Origin: Oscillospiraceae bacterium
Lineage (GTDB): Bacteria > Bacillota > Clostridia > Oscillospirales > Ruminococcaceae
DNA: 6,157 bases
Assembly: GCA_014796735.1 (NCBI GenBank)
Contig: JAAVIG010000088.1
Location: 1 to 6,157 of the forward strand
Reading direction: 5' to 3'
Numbering within the stretch: position 1 is the first letter of the stretch; each line of letters begins with the position of its first letter. A model generated the notes under the pieces. It searched no databases. It was not told the DNA's origin and saw only the letters and a list, made by a program, of their open reading frames with translations. The translations under genes and the position numbers were made by a program. This document shows positions 1-6,135 of the stretch, piece after piece.

Positions 1-1597
1 CGCCGTCAATAGAATAAAATGTGTTCTGCGCGTTTTCGGCTCTTAAGGTTACTGTTATCGGGGTGTTTTCGGTAAGAATGAATGTATCGGTATCTATTGA
101 TAATGTGCCGATTTTTTCTATATCCAAATATCCGTCGTTATAAAGCACTATCGCGCTGTCGGCAAATATAAGACCGCTCAATACCCCGTTTTCAACGGTG
201 TATTCCGTTTTTCCGTCGGCTCTGTTGATATACTTTCCGTCGGGCAGGGAAACGGCAGCGTTCAAAGTATAGCTGTATCTTCCTCCGTTTACGACAACCA
301 AGCCTTTGGAGCCTCTTTCTATAAGCAGCACGCTTTCGTCTTGGTCAAGGTTGGAGATACTTTCTTTTTCTCCCGCCATTGCGTTTCTGAATCGGTTGAC
401 AGCTACTACCGTGTCGTCCTTGTAGAAAGGATTTCCCGCGGCTCCGATATGGTTCATCGTACCCCACATATTGCCGCTTGTGTTTCCGTAGGGCCTGTCG
501 AAAAACAGGGGAGTGCCTTTTTCTCTGGCGGCAATAACAGCCCACGCGAGAATAACCTGTTTGTCGGAAAGAGAGCTTGATGTGCCGTCGTTGCAGTAGT
601 TGTCGTGGGATTCCACCCATGTTACCGCGGTGGGATCGTCGGTGTTTATCTGAAGGTCGGTAAGAGCATCGGCGTTAAGCTTTCGTGAGGTTATCGCGTT
701 TCTTACCGCTTCGCCGTACGCGCTGGCAGTTGTTCCGCCAATCGCCTGCTGATACTCCTCTATTTTTTCTCCGTCGCTTTGAAGCACCTCGCCGTAGTTG
801 AATATGCTGTCGGCATTATCCGTTTCGGAGGTAACTCTTTCCCAGAAATTGTTCTTTTCCGAGCTTGGGTCGGTGGGGTCGGAGGGCAAGCCTATGTGCT
901 TTGCGGTGTCGTATCTGAATCCGTCCGCGCCGCAGGCGATACATTCGTTAAGGTACTTTATAAAATAATCCTGAAAAGCCTTGTTTTCGGTATTGACATC
1001 GGGAAGTCCTCCCATTTGTCCCGTGGTACATTCAAGGCGGTCAGCCCAGTTTACTATTTCGTTTTTTCCGTTGGAATGGTAAAGCTTATCTATACCGCCA
1101 ACCGCTTCTATAAGCCCCTGTCCCACGCTGTCTGAGTCGGGTGTGGTGTGATTGGGTACAACGTCCACTATTACCTTTATTCCGTATTTGTGAGCTTCCT
1201 CGCACATGGCGGTGAACTCCTCCTTAGTCCCCAGCTGGTAATTGCCGATAGTCCAGTCCGTGGGCTGATAATGGTAGTACCATTTTCCCTCGCCGTTAAG
1301 CTGCAAGCCGCCGTTTCCTCCCACCACACACTCGTTTATGGGAGACGTCTGGATAGCCGAAAAGCCCGCGTAAGCTATATCCCGCATGCTTTCCTTGATT
1401 GTATTGAAGGATTGGCACCATGCATGAAAGATAGTGCCGTCCTCAATATTGCTTGTTAATCCGTAGGGACTGTCGGAGATGTTTTTGTTGCCGTTTTCAC
1501 CGGCATTGCCCGTGCAGCCTGCCGCCGAAACGGTGAGCAATACGGCGGTGAACAGGGCAATACCCGATCTGAGAAAATTATTTTTTGAATTTTTCAT
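1..1597 (-). CDS. Secreted lipoprotein alpha-amylase, GH13 AmyE-like (probably GH13_28), C-terminus cut by window edge
   Basis: This is an endo-acting alpha-1,4-glucan hydrolase that should cleave starch outside the cell. The ATG is at 1597-1595, with GGAGGA four bases upstream, and 532 codons are open to the left edge. Residues 1-28 are a signal peptide with basic start, hydrophobic core and a lipobox ending SAAGC (Cys28), so the enzyme is probably lipid-anchored. The GH13 barrel motifs are in order: DVVPNH (145-150), GFRYDTAKH with nucleophile Asp230, FNYGEVLQ with acid/base Glu270, and WVESHDN with His331-Asp332. The overall sequence tracks Bacillus subtilis AmyE closely, including GTIFHAW-type and GTPLFF segments and a C-terminal all-beta domain ending near residue 490. 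The final ~35 residues (LTENTPITVTLRAENAQNTF region) resemble the start of the AmyE CBM26 starch-binding domain. The rest of that domain lies outside the window. I saw no frameshift. Family is firm; the subfamily and CBM26 calls are from remembered similarity. Confidence 0.93.
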   Translation of the reverse strand, partial: MKNSKNNFLRSGIALFTAVLLTVSAAGCTGNAGENGNKNISDSPYGLTSNIEDGTIFHAWCQSFNTIKESMRDIAYAGFSAIQTSPINECVVGGNGGLQLNGEGKWYYHYQPTDWTIGNYQLGTKEEFTAMCEEAHKYGIKVIVDVVPNHTTPDSDSVGQGLIEAVGGIDKLYHSNGKNEIVNWADRLECTTGQMGGLPDVNTENKAFQDYFIKYLNECIACGADGFRYDTAKHIGLPSDPTDPSSEKNNFWERVTSETDNADSIFNYGEVLQSDGEKIEEYQQAIGGTTASAYGEAVRNAITSRKLNADALTDLQINTDDPTAVTWVESHDNYCNDGTSSSLSDKQVILAWAVIAAREKGTPLFFDRPYGNTSGNMWGTMNHIGAAGNPFYKDDTVVAVNRFRNAMAGEKESISNLDQDESVLLIERGSKGLVVVNGGRYSYTLNAAVSLPDGKYINRADGKTEYTVENGVLSGLIFADSAIVLYNDGYLDIEKIGTLSIDTDTFILTENTPITVTLRAENAQNTFYSIDG

Positions 1598-1601
1598 AAT
1601 G

Positions 1602-1607
1602 TCCTCC
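1602..1607 (-). promoter_or_regulatory. Shine-Dalgarno of the amylase gene
   Basis: On the minus strand GGAGGA lies four bases before the ATG at 1597. The match to the 16S anti-SD is strong with a slightly short spacer. It fixes the start codon and gives the signal peptide its expected length. Confidence 0.8.
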
Positions 1608-1639
1608 GTTTGAAACCGTGAAAGTAAAATTTCAATTAC

Positions 1640-1668
1640 ATTATACTTTTTTTTCGGAGATTTTTCAA
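1640..1668 (-). promoter_or_regulatory. Vegetative promoter for the amylase
   Basis: Read on the minus strand there is a -35 TTGAAA (1668-1663), a 17-base spacer and a perfect -10 TATAAT (1645-1640). Transcription would begin near 1633, giving a leader of about 35 bases that contains the SD sequence. The near-consensus match suggests strong basal activity. A family of this kind is usually under sugar control, but only a poor cre-like sequence is visible downstream of it (1611-1624). Confidence 0.82.
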
Positions 1669-1726
1669 TACCTCTTCCCGAATAAATCTATAAATTAAAA
1701 AATCCTCACTAATTTTTTTAAAATAC

Positions 1727-1755
1727 TTGTAAGATTTGCTAAAATATGCTATAAT
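1727..1755 (+). promoter_or_regulatory. Extended -10 promoter for hom
   Basis: A -35 element TTGTAA (1727-1732, 4 of 6 consensus bases) is followed by a 17-base spacer and a perfect -10 TATAAT (1750-1755). The -10 is preceded by TGC (1747-1749), the extended -10 motif that compensates for a weak -35. A/T tracts at about 1694-1724, just upstream of the -35, could act as an UP element. The transcript should begin near 1762, giving a leader of about 53 bases to the hom ATG at 1815. The promoter faces away from the amylase promoter, with about 58 bases between the two -35 boxes. Confidence 0.75.
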
Positions 1756-1767
1756 AAAATAGCATAT
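1744..1767. promoter_or_regulatory. 9-bp inverted repeat over the hom -10 (candidate operator)
   Basis: The arm ATATGCTAT (1744-1752) is the exact reverse complement of ATAGCATAT (1759-1767), with a 6-base spacer AATAAA. The left arm contains the TGC and first three bases of the -10, and the right arm covers the predicted transcription start near 1762. The RNA would begin inside the right arm, so an RNA hairpin is unlikely. A dimeric DNA-binding repressor site fits the position better. No regulator gene is present in the window, so the ligand and protein are unknown. The repeat itself is seen directly; its function is inference. Confidence 0.5.
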
Positions 1768-1814
1768 AAAAAATGGAATTAAAAAGAAGTGCAAAAGTGC
1801 GGAAGGAAGACAAA

Positions 1815-3053
1815 ATGGTTAAAATTGCAGTTATGGGATACGGAGTTGTAGGCTCCGGAACGGTTGAGGTGTTTTACAAAAACCTTTCAAGCATTGAGAC
1901 AAAAATCGGCGATAATGCCGAGATCAAATATATCCTTGATCTGAGGGATTTCAGCGGTACCCCCTATGACGATAAATTCGTAAAGGATTTTAATATTATA
2001 CTTAACGATCCCGAAATAACGGTAGTTGCGGAAGTGATAGGAGGGCTAAAGCCCGCGTACGATTTTGTAAAATCGCTGCTTGAGGCGGGAAAAAGCGTTG
2101 TTACCTCAAATAAAGAGTTAGTTGCTGAAAAAGGCGCGGAGCTTCTTCATATCGCGAGAGAGAAAAAGGTAAACTTCTTTTTTGAGGCGAGCGTCGGCGG
2201 CGGAATACCTATAATCCGTCCGCTTCATCACTGCATGTCCGCAAACGAGATAGACGAGATAGCGGGTATACTTAACGGAACCACCAATTTTATACTCACC
2301 AAGATGATAAACGAGGGAATGGCTTTTGACGAGGCTCTTTCCACCGCTCAGGAATTAGGCTACGCCGAAAGGAATCCCGCCGCGGATATTGAGGGACACG
2401 ACGCCTGCCGTAAAATTTGTATACTGGCTTCCCTTGCTTTCGGCAAGCACGTTTACCCCAAGGACGTTCATACAGAGGGAATAACCGGGGTAACTCTCGA
2501 AGACGTGCAGTACTGCAATGATTTCGGCGGCGCGGTAAAGCTTATCGGCTGGGCCGCAAGGCGCGGCGGAAAAGCCGCGGTCATGGTCTGTCCCGCCTTT
2601 ATATCCGAGGAAAGTCAGCTTTCGAGCGTAAACGACGTGTTCAACGCTATCCTTGTTCGCGGCGACGCAACGGGAGACGTTGTGTTTTACGGCAAGGGCG
2701 CGGGCAAGCTCCCCACTGCGAGCGCGGTGGTATCGGATATTATAATGGCGGCGAAAATGCACGGCAACAGCAAGTCGCTGTATTGGGAGGCGCCCGACGA
2801 TGAGTTTGTTCTTGATTATAAGGAACTGAAAAATAAATTTTATCTGCGGCTTATTTGCGAAGACAAGGCTGCCGCCGTTAAACAAGCGGAAAAAATGTGG
2901 GGAAAGGTAAAGATCCTTCACAGAGACGGCGAGGGCGAGAACGAGGCGGCGTTTATAACCGAGGCAGTAAGCGAACGGCAATTTGAGTGCGACTGCGCGG
3001 AGCTTGCGAAGATTGCCGAAATAAAGGGAAAAATCAGGGTTCTTGATTATTAA
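1815..3053 (+). CDS. hom: Homoserine dehydrogenase
   Basis: This cytoplasmic enzyme reduces L-aspartate-4-semialdehyde to L-homoserine with NAD(P)H, the branch step toward threonine and methionine. The product from this start is 412 residues, usual for monofunctional Gram-positive enzymes. The Rossmann nucleotide site GYGVVG is at 8-13, TSNKELVA with a conserved Lys100 at 97-104, and GGGIPIIRPL at 128-137. The family signature GILNGTTNFI is at 151-160, and the substrate-site segment DIEGHDACRK at 191-200 supplies the conserved Asp196 and Lys200. GKGAGKLPTAS at about 293-303 closes the catalytic part. Residues ~341-412 look like a C-terminal ACT domain, which in this family usually mediates threonine feedback. 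An upstream in-frame ATG at 1773 would add 14 basic residues, but it lacks an SD sequence and sits about 11 bases from the predicted transcript start. ATG 1815 has GGAAGGA (1801-1807) at a 7-base spacing and gives the normal family N-terminus. A 94-base gap separates it from pyrH. Confidence 0.95.
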   Translation: MVKIAVMGYGVVGSGTVEVFYKNLSSIETKIGDNAEIKYILDLRDFSGTPYDDKFVKDFNIILNDPEITVVAEVIGGLKPAYDFVKSLLEAGKSVVTSNKELVAEKGAELLHIAREKKVNFFFEASVGGGIPIIRPLHHCMSANEIDEIAGILNGTTNFILTKMINEGMAFDEALSTAQELGYAERNPAADIEGHDACRKICILASLAFGKHVYPKDVHTEGITGVTLEDVQYCNDFGGAVKLIGWAARRGGKAAVMVCPAFISEESQLSSVNDVFNAILVRGDATGDVVFYGKGAGKLPTASAVVSDIIMAAKMHGNSKSLYWEAPDDEFVLDYKELKNKFYLRLICEDKAAAVKQAEKMWGKVKILHRDGEGENEAAFITEAVSERQFECDCAELAKIAEIKGKIRVLDY

Positions 3054-3065
3054 AAAATACGGATA

Positions 3066-3094
3066 TTGAAAATAATGCCTTGAATTTATAATAT
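3066..3094 (+). promoter_or_regulatory. Candidate internal promoter ahead of pyrH
   Basis: In the 94-base gap between hom and pyrH there is TTGAAA (3066-3071). It is followed 15 bases later by a perfect TATAAT (3087-3092), or 17 bases later by the weaker TAATAT (3089-3094). The 15-base spacing is short and the region is A/T-rich, so a chance match is possible. If real, it would let pyrH-frr-uppS-cdsA be transcribed independently of hom. No terminator with a G/C stem is seen after hom, so read-through is also likely. Confidence 0.45.
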
Positions 3095-3147
3095 ATTTCG
3101 TCATAAAAAGAAATAATTTTATTGTTATTAAGAGGGGGAAAACAGGT

Positions 3148-3876
3148 ATGAGCGAAGAGATTACTCCGAAATACAAACGAATCCTGCTTAAGCTCAGCGG
3201 AGAGGCTTTGGCGGGGGATAAAAAAACAGGCTTGGATATTCCTACCATTGAAAAAATATGCAAAAGCGTTAAAAAGTGCTACGACATCGGAACGCAGATA
3301 GGCATTGTTGTGGGCGGAGGAAACTTCTGGCGCGGCAGGGCAAGCGGCACTATGGACAGGGTAAGAGCCGACCATATCGGTATGCTTGCCACTACCATGA
3401 ACGCTCTTGCGGTTGCCGACGTTTTGGAGAGCTTAGGCTGCGAGGTAAGAGTTCAGACCGCCATAGAAATGCGTTCCATTGCGGAGCCTTATATAAGGCA
3501 AAAGGTGTTGAGACACTTTGAAAAGGGCAGGATCGTTATTTTCGGCTGCGGCACGGGAAGCCCGTTTTTCTCCACCGATTCCGCCGCTTCTTTAAGAGCC
3601 GCCGAGCTTGACGTTGACGTGCTGTTAAAGGCCACTATGGTAGACGGCGTATACGACAAGGATCCCCACCGCTATAACGACGCGGTCAAGTTTGAGCATT
3701 TAAGCCACCGCGATATTCTTGCGGCGGGGCTTATGGTGCTTGACGGAACGGCTGCCGCAATGTGCAGCGACAACGATATACCCCTGATAGTATTTGACCT
3801 GCATGAGCCCGATAACATTTACGACGCTGTGATCGGGAAAAAGGTAGGAACGCTTGTAAATAACGTACAAAATTAA
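3148..3876 (+). CDS. pyrH: UMP kinase (uridylate kinase)
   Basis: PyrH phosphorylates UMP to UDP with ATP in the cytoplasm, feeding UTP and CTP synthesis. It belongs to the amino-acid-kinase fold, not the eukaryotic UMP/CMP kinase fold. The product is 242 residues, normal for bacterial PyrH. Visible motifs are KLSGEA (15-20, phosphate binding), GGGNFWRG (56-63), RADHIGMLATTMNALA (73-88, UMP-side helix), GTGSPFFSTDSAA (135-147, with Asp144) and KATMVDGVYDKDP (161-173, nucleotide site). The start ATG 3148 is preceded by AGAGGGGG (3131-3138) at a 9-base spacing. The family is a hexamer, usually activated by GTP and inhibited by UTP. It is followed by frr after 56 bases, the usual order, but rpsB-tsf, common upstream partners, are replaced here by hom. 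Confidence 0.97.
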   Translation: MSEEITPKYKRILLKLSGEALAGDKKTGLDIPTIEKICKSVKKCYDIGTQIGIVVGGGNFWRGRASGTMDRVRADHIGMLATTMNALAVADVLESLGCEVRVQTAIEMRSIAEPYIRQKVLRHFEKGRIVIFGCGTGSPFFSTDSAASLRAAELDVDVLLKATMVDGVYDKDPHRYNDAVKFEHLSHRDILAAGLMVLDGTAAAMCSDNDIPLIVFDLHEPDNIYDAVIGKKVGTLVNNVQN

Positions 3877-3932
3877 AAAAATACGGAACGCCGTTTAAGC
3901 AAAATAATATTCAACAGAAAGGAATTGTAATT

Positions 3933-4487
3933 ATGAAAGAGGTTCTTGATAACGCAAAACAAAAAATGGAGAAATGTATAGCTTCATTGGAGCATGAATT
4001 TTCCACTATCCGCGCGGGAAGAGCAAATCCCGCGGTTCTCGACAAAATAACCGTTGATTATTACGGAACACCCACGCAGATAAACGCTATGGCGGCGATC
4101 TCCGTTTCCGAGGCGCGCATATTAGTTATCCAGCCTTGGGATATATCCTCCATAAAATCCATTGAAAAGGCTATTATGGCAAGCGATATAGGGATTACTC
4201 CCACCAACGACGGCAAATGTCTGCGCATTGTTTTCCCTCAGCTTACGGAGGAGCGCAGAAAAGAGCTTGTTAAGCAGATATCCAAGTATTGCGAGGAGGC
4301 TAAGGTCACTGTGCGCAATATTCGCCGCGACGCTATGGATAAGTTCAAGGCAATGAAGAAAAATTCCGAAATTACCGAGGACGATATGAAAAACTGCGAA
4401 AAGGATATACAGAAGCTTACCGACAGCTACTGCGATAAGGTTGACGCTGTGGGCAAGGAAAAAGAAAAGGAAATAATGACGATATAG
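3933..4487 (+). CDS. frr: Ribosome recycling factor
   Basis: With EF-G, Frr splits the post-termination ribosome so that subunits, mRNA and tRNA can be reused. The product is 184 residues, the standard length (about 185). The three-helix bundle domain I contains RAGRANP (27-33) and the late segment RNIRRDAMDKFK (128-139). Domain II begins around VDYYGTPT (41-48) and includes LTEERRKELVK (104-114). The usual PTP in the hinge-near loop reads PTQ here, a mild variation. ATG 3933 has AAAGGA (3918-3923) nine bases upstream. The last base of its TAG stop (4487) is the first base of the uppS GTG start, indicating tight translational coupling. Confidence 0.97.
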   Translation: MKEVLDNAKQKMEKCIASLEHEFSTIRAGRANPAVLDKITVDYYGTPTQINAMAAISVSEARILVIQPWDISSIKSIEKAIMASDIGITPTNDGKCLRIVFPQLTEERRKELVKQISKYCEEAKVTVRNIRRDAMDKFKAMKKNSEITEDDMKNCEKDIQKLTDSYCDKVDAVGKEKEKEIMTI

Positions 4488-5206
4488 TGGATAAGGAAAA
4501 TTTAGTTAAAGGCTTAAACATAAAGCATATAGGCATAATCATGGACGGCAACGGCAGGTGGGCCAAAAAGCGCTTATTGCCGAGGAAGGCGGGTCACGCG
4601 CAGGGTGCTAAGGCGTTTCGAAGCTGCTTAAACAGCTGTGTGGAGCTTGGCATACCCTGTGTGACCTTTTATGCCTTTTCGACTGAAAACTGGTCAAGAC
4701 CAAAGGACGAGGTCGATTCGCTCATGAAGCTTTTTTGCAGCTTTATGGACGAAATGATGAAGCTTAATTCAAAAAATATCAGACTAAGATTTATAGGCAA
4801 CAGAAAGCCTTTGCCGCAAGAGGTCAAGGATAAAATGGAAGAGGCGGAGGCAATGTCGAAGGATAATACGGGAATGTGGTGCTGTATTGCCTTTAATTAC
4901 GGCGGCAGAGAGGAGATCGTAAACGGCGCGAGACGTGCTGCCGAGCTGTATAAGGCGGGAGAAATAGATCTGGAGAGCTTGGACGAAAAGCTGTTTTCAA
5001 GCTGCCTTTATACAGGCGATCTGCCCGATGTGGACTTGATAATACGTCCCAGCGGCGAAAAAAGGCTGTCCAATTTTCTTACATGGCAGTCCGCCTATTC
5101 CGAATTTGTGTTTATGGACGTTTTATGGCCCGATTTTACGGAGAACGACCTGATCAGCGCTCTGACCGAGTACGGAGAGAGAGAACGCCGTTTTGGCGGT
5201 GTGTAA
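4487..5206 (+). CDS. uppS: Isoprenyl transferase, undecaprenyl diphosphate synthase
   Basis: UppS is a cis-prenyltransferase that adds eight isopentenyl units to farnesyl diphosphate, making the C55 lipid carrier precursor for peptidoglycan and other wall polymers. The product is 239 residues, typical. HIGIIMDGNGRWAKK (14-28) carries the catalytic, Mg-binding Asp20 and the diphosphate-binding GNGRW. TFYAFSTENWSRP lies near 60-73. The C-terminal RPSGEKRLSNFLTWQ followed by FVFMDVLWPDF is the substrate-binding signature; many homologues have RTSGE, so the Pro is a mild variant. The only start that keeps the N-terminal block is GTG 4487, overlapping the frr stop by one base. The nearest SD-like AAAGG (4466-4470) is about 16 bases away, so initiation probably depends on ribosomes finishing frr. 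The next gene, cdsA, starts after 38 bases. Confidence 0.96.
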   Translation: MDKENLVKGLNIKHIGIIMDGNGRWAKKRLLPRKAGHAQGAKAFRSCLNSCVELGIPCVTFYAFSTENWSRPKDEVDSLMKLFCSFMDEMMKLNSKNIRLRFIGNRKPLPQEVKDKMEEAEAMSKDNTGMWCCIAFNYGGREEIVNGARRAAELYKAGEIDLESLDEKLFSSCLYTGDLPDVDLIIRPSGEKRLSNFLTWQSAYSEFVFMDVLWPDFTENDLISALTEYGERERRFGGV

Positions 5207-5244
5207 CAGCAAGTAGACTATATCCAATTTAAAGGACGGTTTCT

Positions 5245-6090
5245 ATGTTAACGAGAATATTGACGGCGGTTGTTGCGATACCGTTACTTATACTCCTTTT
5301 ATGGCTGAATAATACGGCGGCGATGTTAGTTGTGATGACCCTTGTTTGCGCGTTGGCGGTGGGCGAGGTGCTGTTGGCAACCAAATATTTTTCCAATAAG
5401 GGTGTTGCGGCGGTATGCATGGTCTTTGTTACGGCAATGCCGTCTTTTCTGTGCTTTGACGCATTGCTCTCTTTTTTTCCCATGCTTGCGGCGGCGTTTC
5501 TGCTTATAATGTTTGTTATAATGCTTTTCGATCATGAAAATGTGAAATTTGAAGAAATAGCGCTGATGAGCTTTGTTTCGTTCCTGATACCGCTTTCCTT
5601 ATCTACAATAATACTTATGCAAAAAAACTTTCAATTCGGAATATATTATGTTGTACTCTCATTGCTGATACCGTGGATAAGCGACGCGGGAGCGTATTTT
5701 GTGGGCTCCGCAATAGGCAAGCATAAAATGGCGCCGAAGATAAGCCCGAAAAAATCATGGGAGGGCTTTTTCGGCGGTCTGATAACCGCCGTAATAACCG
5801 CTTTTATTGTGGGCTTCGGTTATCCGTGGATTGACGGACTTATGAACGGAGAGGTTACTTTTACCGTTAATGTTTTATATATCGTTGCAGTTTCAATTAT
5901 AGGCTCGGTATTGGGTGTTATCGGAGATTTTTCCGCTTCTCTGCTTAAAAGGCAGTGTATGGTAAAGGATTTCGGAAGTATTATACCGGGACACGGCGGA
6001 ATACTTGACAGGTTTGACAGTGTTCTTTTTGTGGCACCCTTTTTGTATCTGGCTTTTTCTTTTATTGAGCCTGTTCAAATGATAGCTTAG
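5245..6090 (+). CDS. cdsA: Phosphatidate cytidylyltransferase (CDP-diacylglycerol synthase)
   Basis: CdsA is an integral membrane enzyme that converts phosphatidic acid and CTP to CDP-diacylglycerol and pyrophosphate, the branch point to phosphatidylglycerol and other phospholipids. The product is 281 residues, ordinary for the family. Hydrophobic segments are visible at about 4-22, 25-45, 54-78, 79-96, 106-125, 132-150, 178-202 and 208-228. SDAGAYFVG (146-154) and SPKKSWEGFFGG (177-188) are conserved family blocks. The C-terminal signature runs from Ser232 through Lys235-Arg236, Lys241-Asp242, GHGG (249-252) and DRFD (255-258), matching the CDS family pattern with its acidic metal-binding residues. 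ATG 5245 has AAAGGA (5231-5236) at an 8-base spacing. It ends the uppS-cdsA pair; in many Bacillota dxr follows, but no clear start is present here. Confidence 0.96.
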   Translation: MLTRILTAVVAIPLLILLLWLNNTAAMLVVMTLVCALAVGEVLLATKYFSNKGVAAVCMVFVTAMPSFLCFDALLSFFPMLAAAFLLIMFVIMLFDHENVKFEEIALMSFVSFLIPLSLSTIILMQKNFQFGIYYVVLSLLIPWISDAGAYFVGSAIGKHKMAPKISPKKSWEGFFGGLITAVITAFIVGFGYPWIDGLMNGEVTFTVNVLYIVAVSIIGSVLGVIGDFSASLLKRQCMVKDFGSIIPGHGGILDRFDSVLFVAPFLYLAFSFIEPVQMIA

Positions 6091-6094
6091 GAGG
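6089..6094 (+). promoter_or_regulatory. Strong Shine-Dalgarno without a usable AUG after it
   Basis: AGGAGG overlaps the end of the cdsA TAG stop and is the best SD sequence in the window. Six bases later comes ATC (6101), followed by 15 more open codons to a TAA at 6149-6151. No ATG occurs between 6091 and the window end, and no GTG or TTG lies at normal spacing. It probably served a following gene of the operon (dxr is the usual neighbour), but the 16 visible residues do not look like the Dxr N-terminus to me. A sequence error, a degraded gene or a contig-edge artefact are all possible. Confidence 0.5.
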
Positions 6095-6135
6095 AAAGAG
6101 ATCAAAGTACGGTCAGTAATTTGTTTTGGGGCTGT

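Noticed and set aside
341..1459. Plus-strand open frames across 341-580, 779-1135 and 1148-1459
   Set aside because: They lie antisense within the continuous amylase gene, which carries all four GH13 catalytic motifs in one frame. Their translations show no recognisable family and no SD sequences.
1773..1814. Upstream ATG giving hom 14 extra residues
   Set aside because: It has no SD sequence, sits about 11 bases from the predicted transcript start and adds a basic stretch before the normal Rossmann start. ATG 1815 has GGAAGGA at proper spacing.
3054..3147. Intrinsic terminator between hom and pyrH
   Set aside because: Only A/T pairings such as AATAA with TTATT can be drawn. There is no G/C-rich stem followed by a T-run.
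2355..3375. Long minus-strand open frames opposite hom and the start of pyrH (302 and 113 residues)
   Set aside because: They are antisense shadows of well-supported genes. The 302-residue frame spans the hom-pyrH gap and reads as a basic, hydrophobic mixture with no domain pattern.
3883..3894. Small hairpin ACGG-AACG-CCGT after pyrH as a terminator
   Set aside because: The stem is only 4 bp and there is no U-run directly after it. A terminator here would separate pyrH from frr, which are normally co-transcribed.
5229..6105. Minus-strand open frames opposite cdsA (84, 69 and 70 residues)
   Set aside because: They overlap the membrane enzyme cdsA, whose own signature is intact, and encode low-complexity basic peptides typical of antisense reading.
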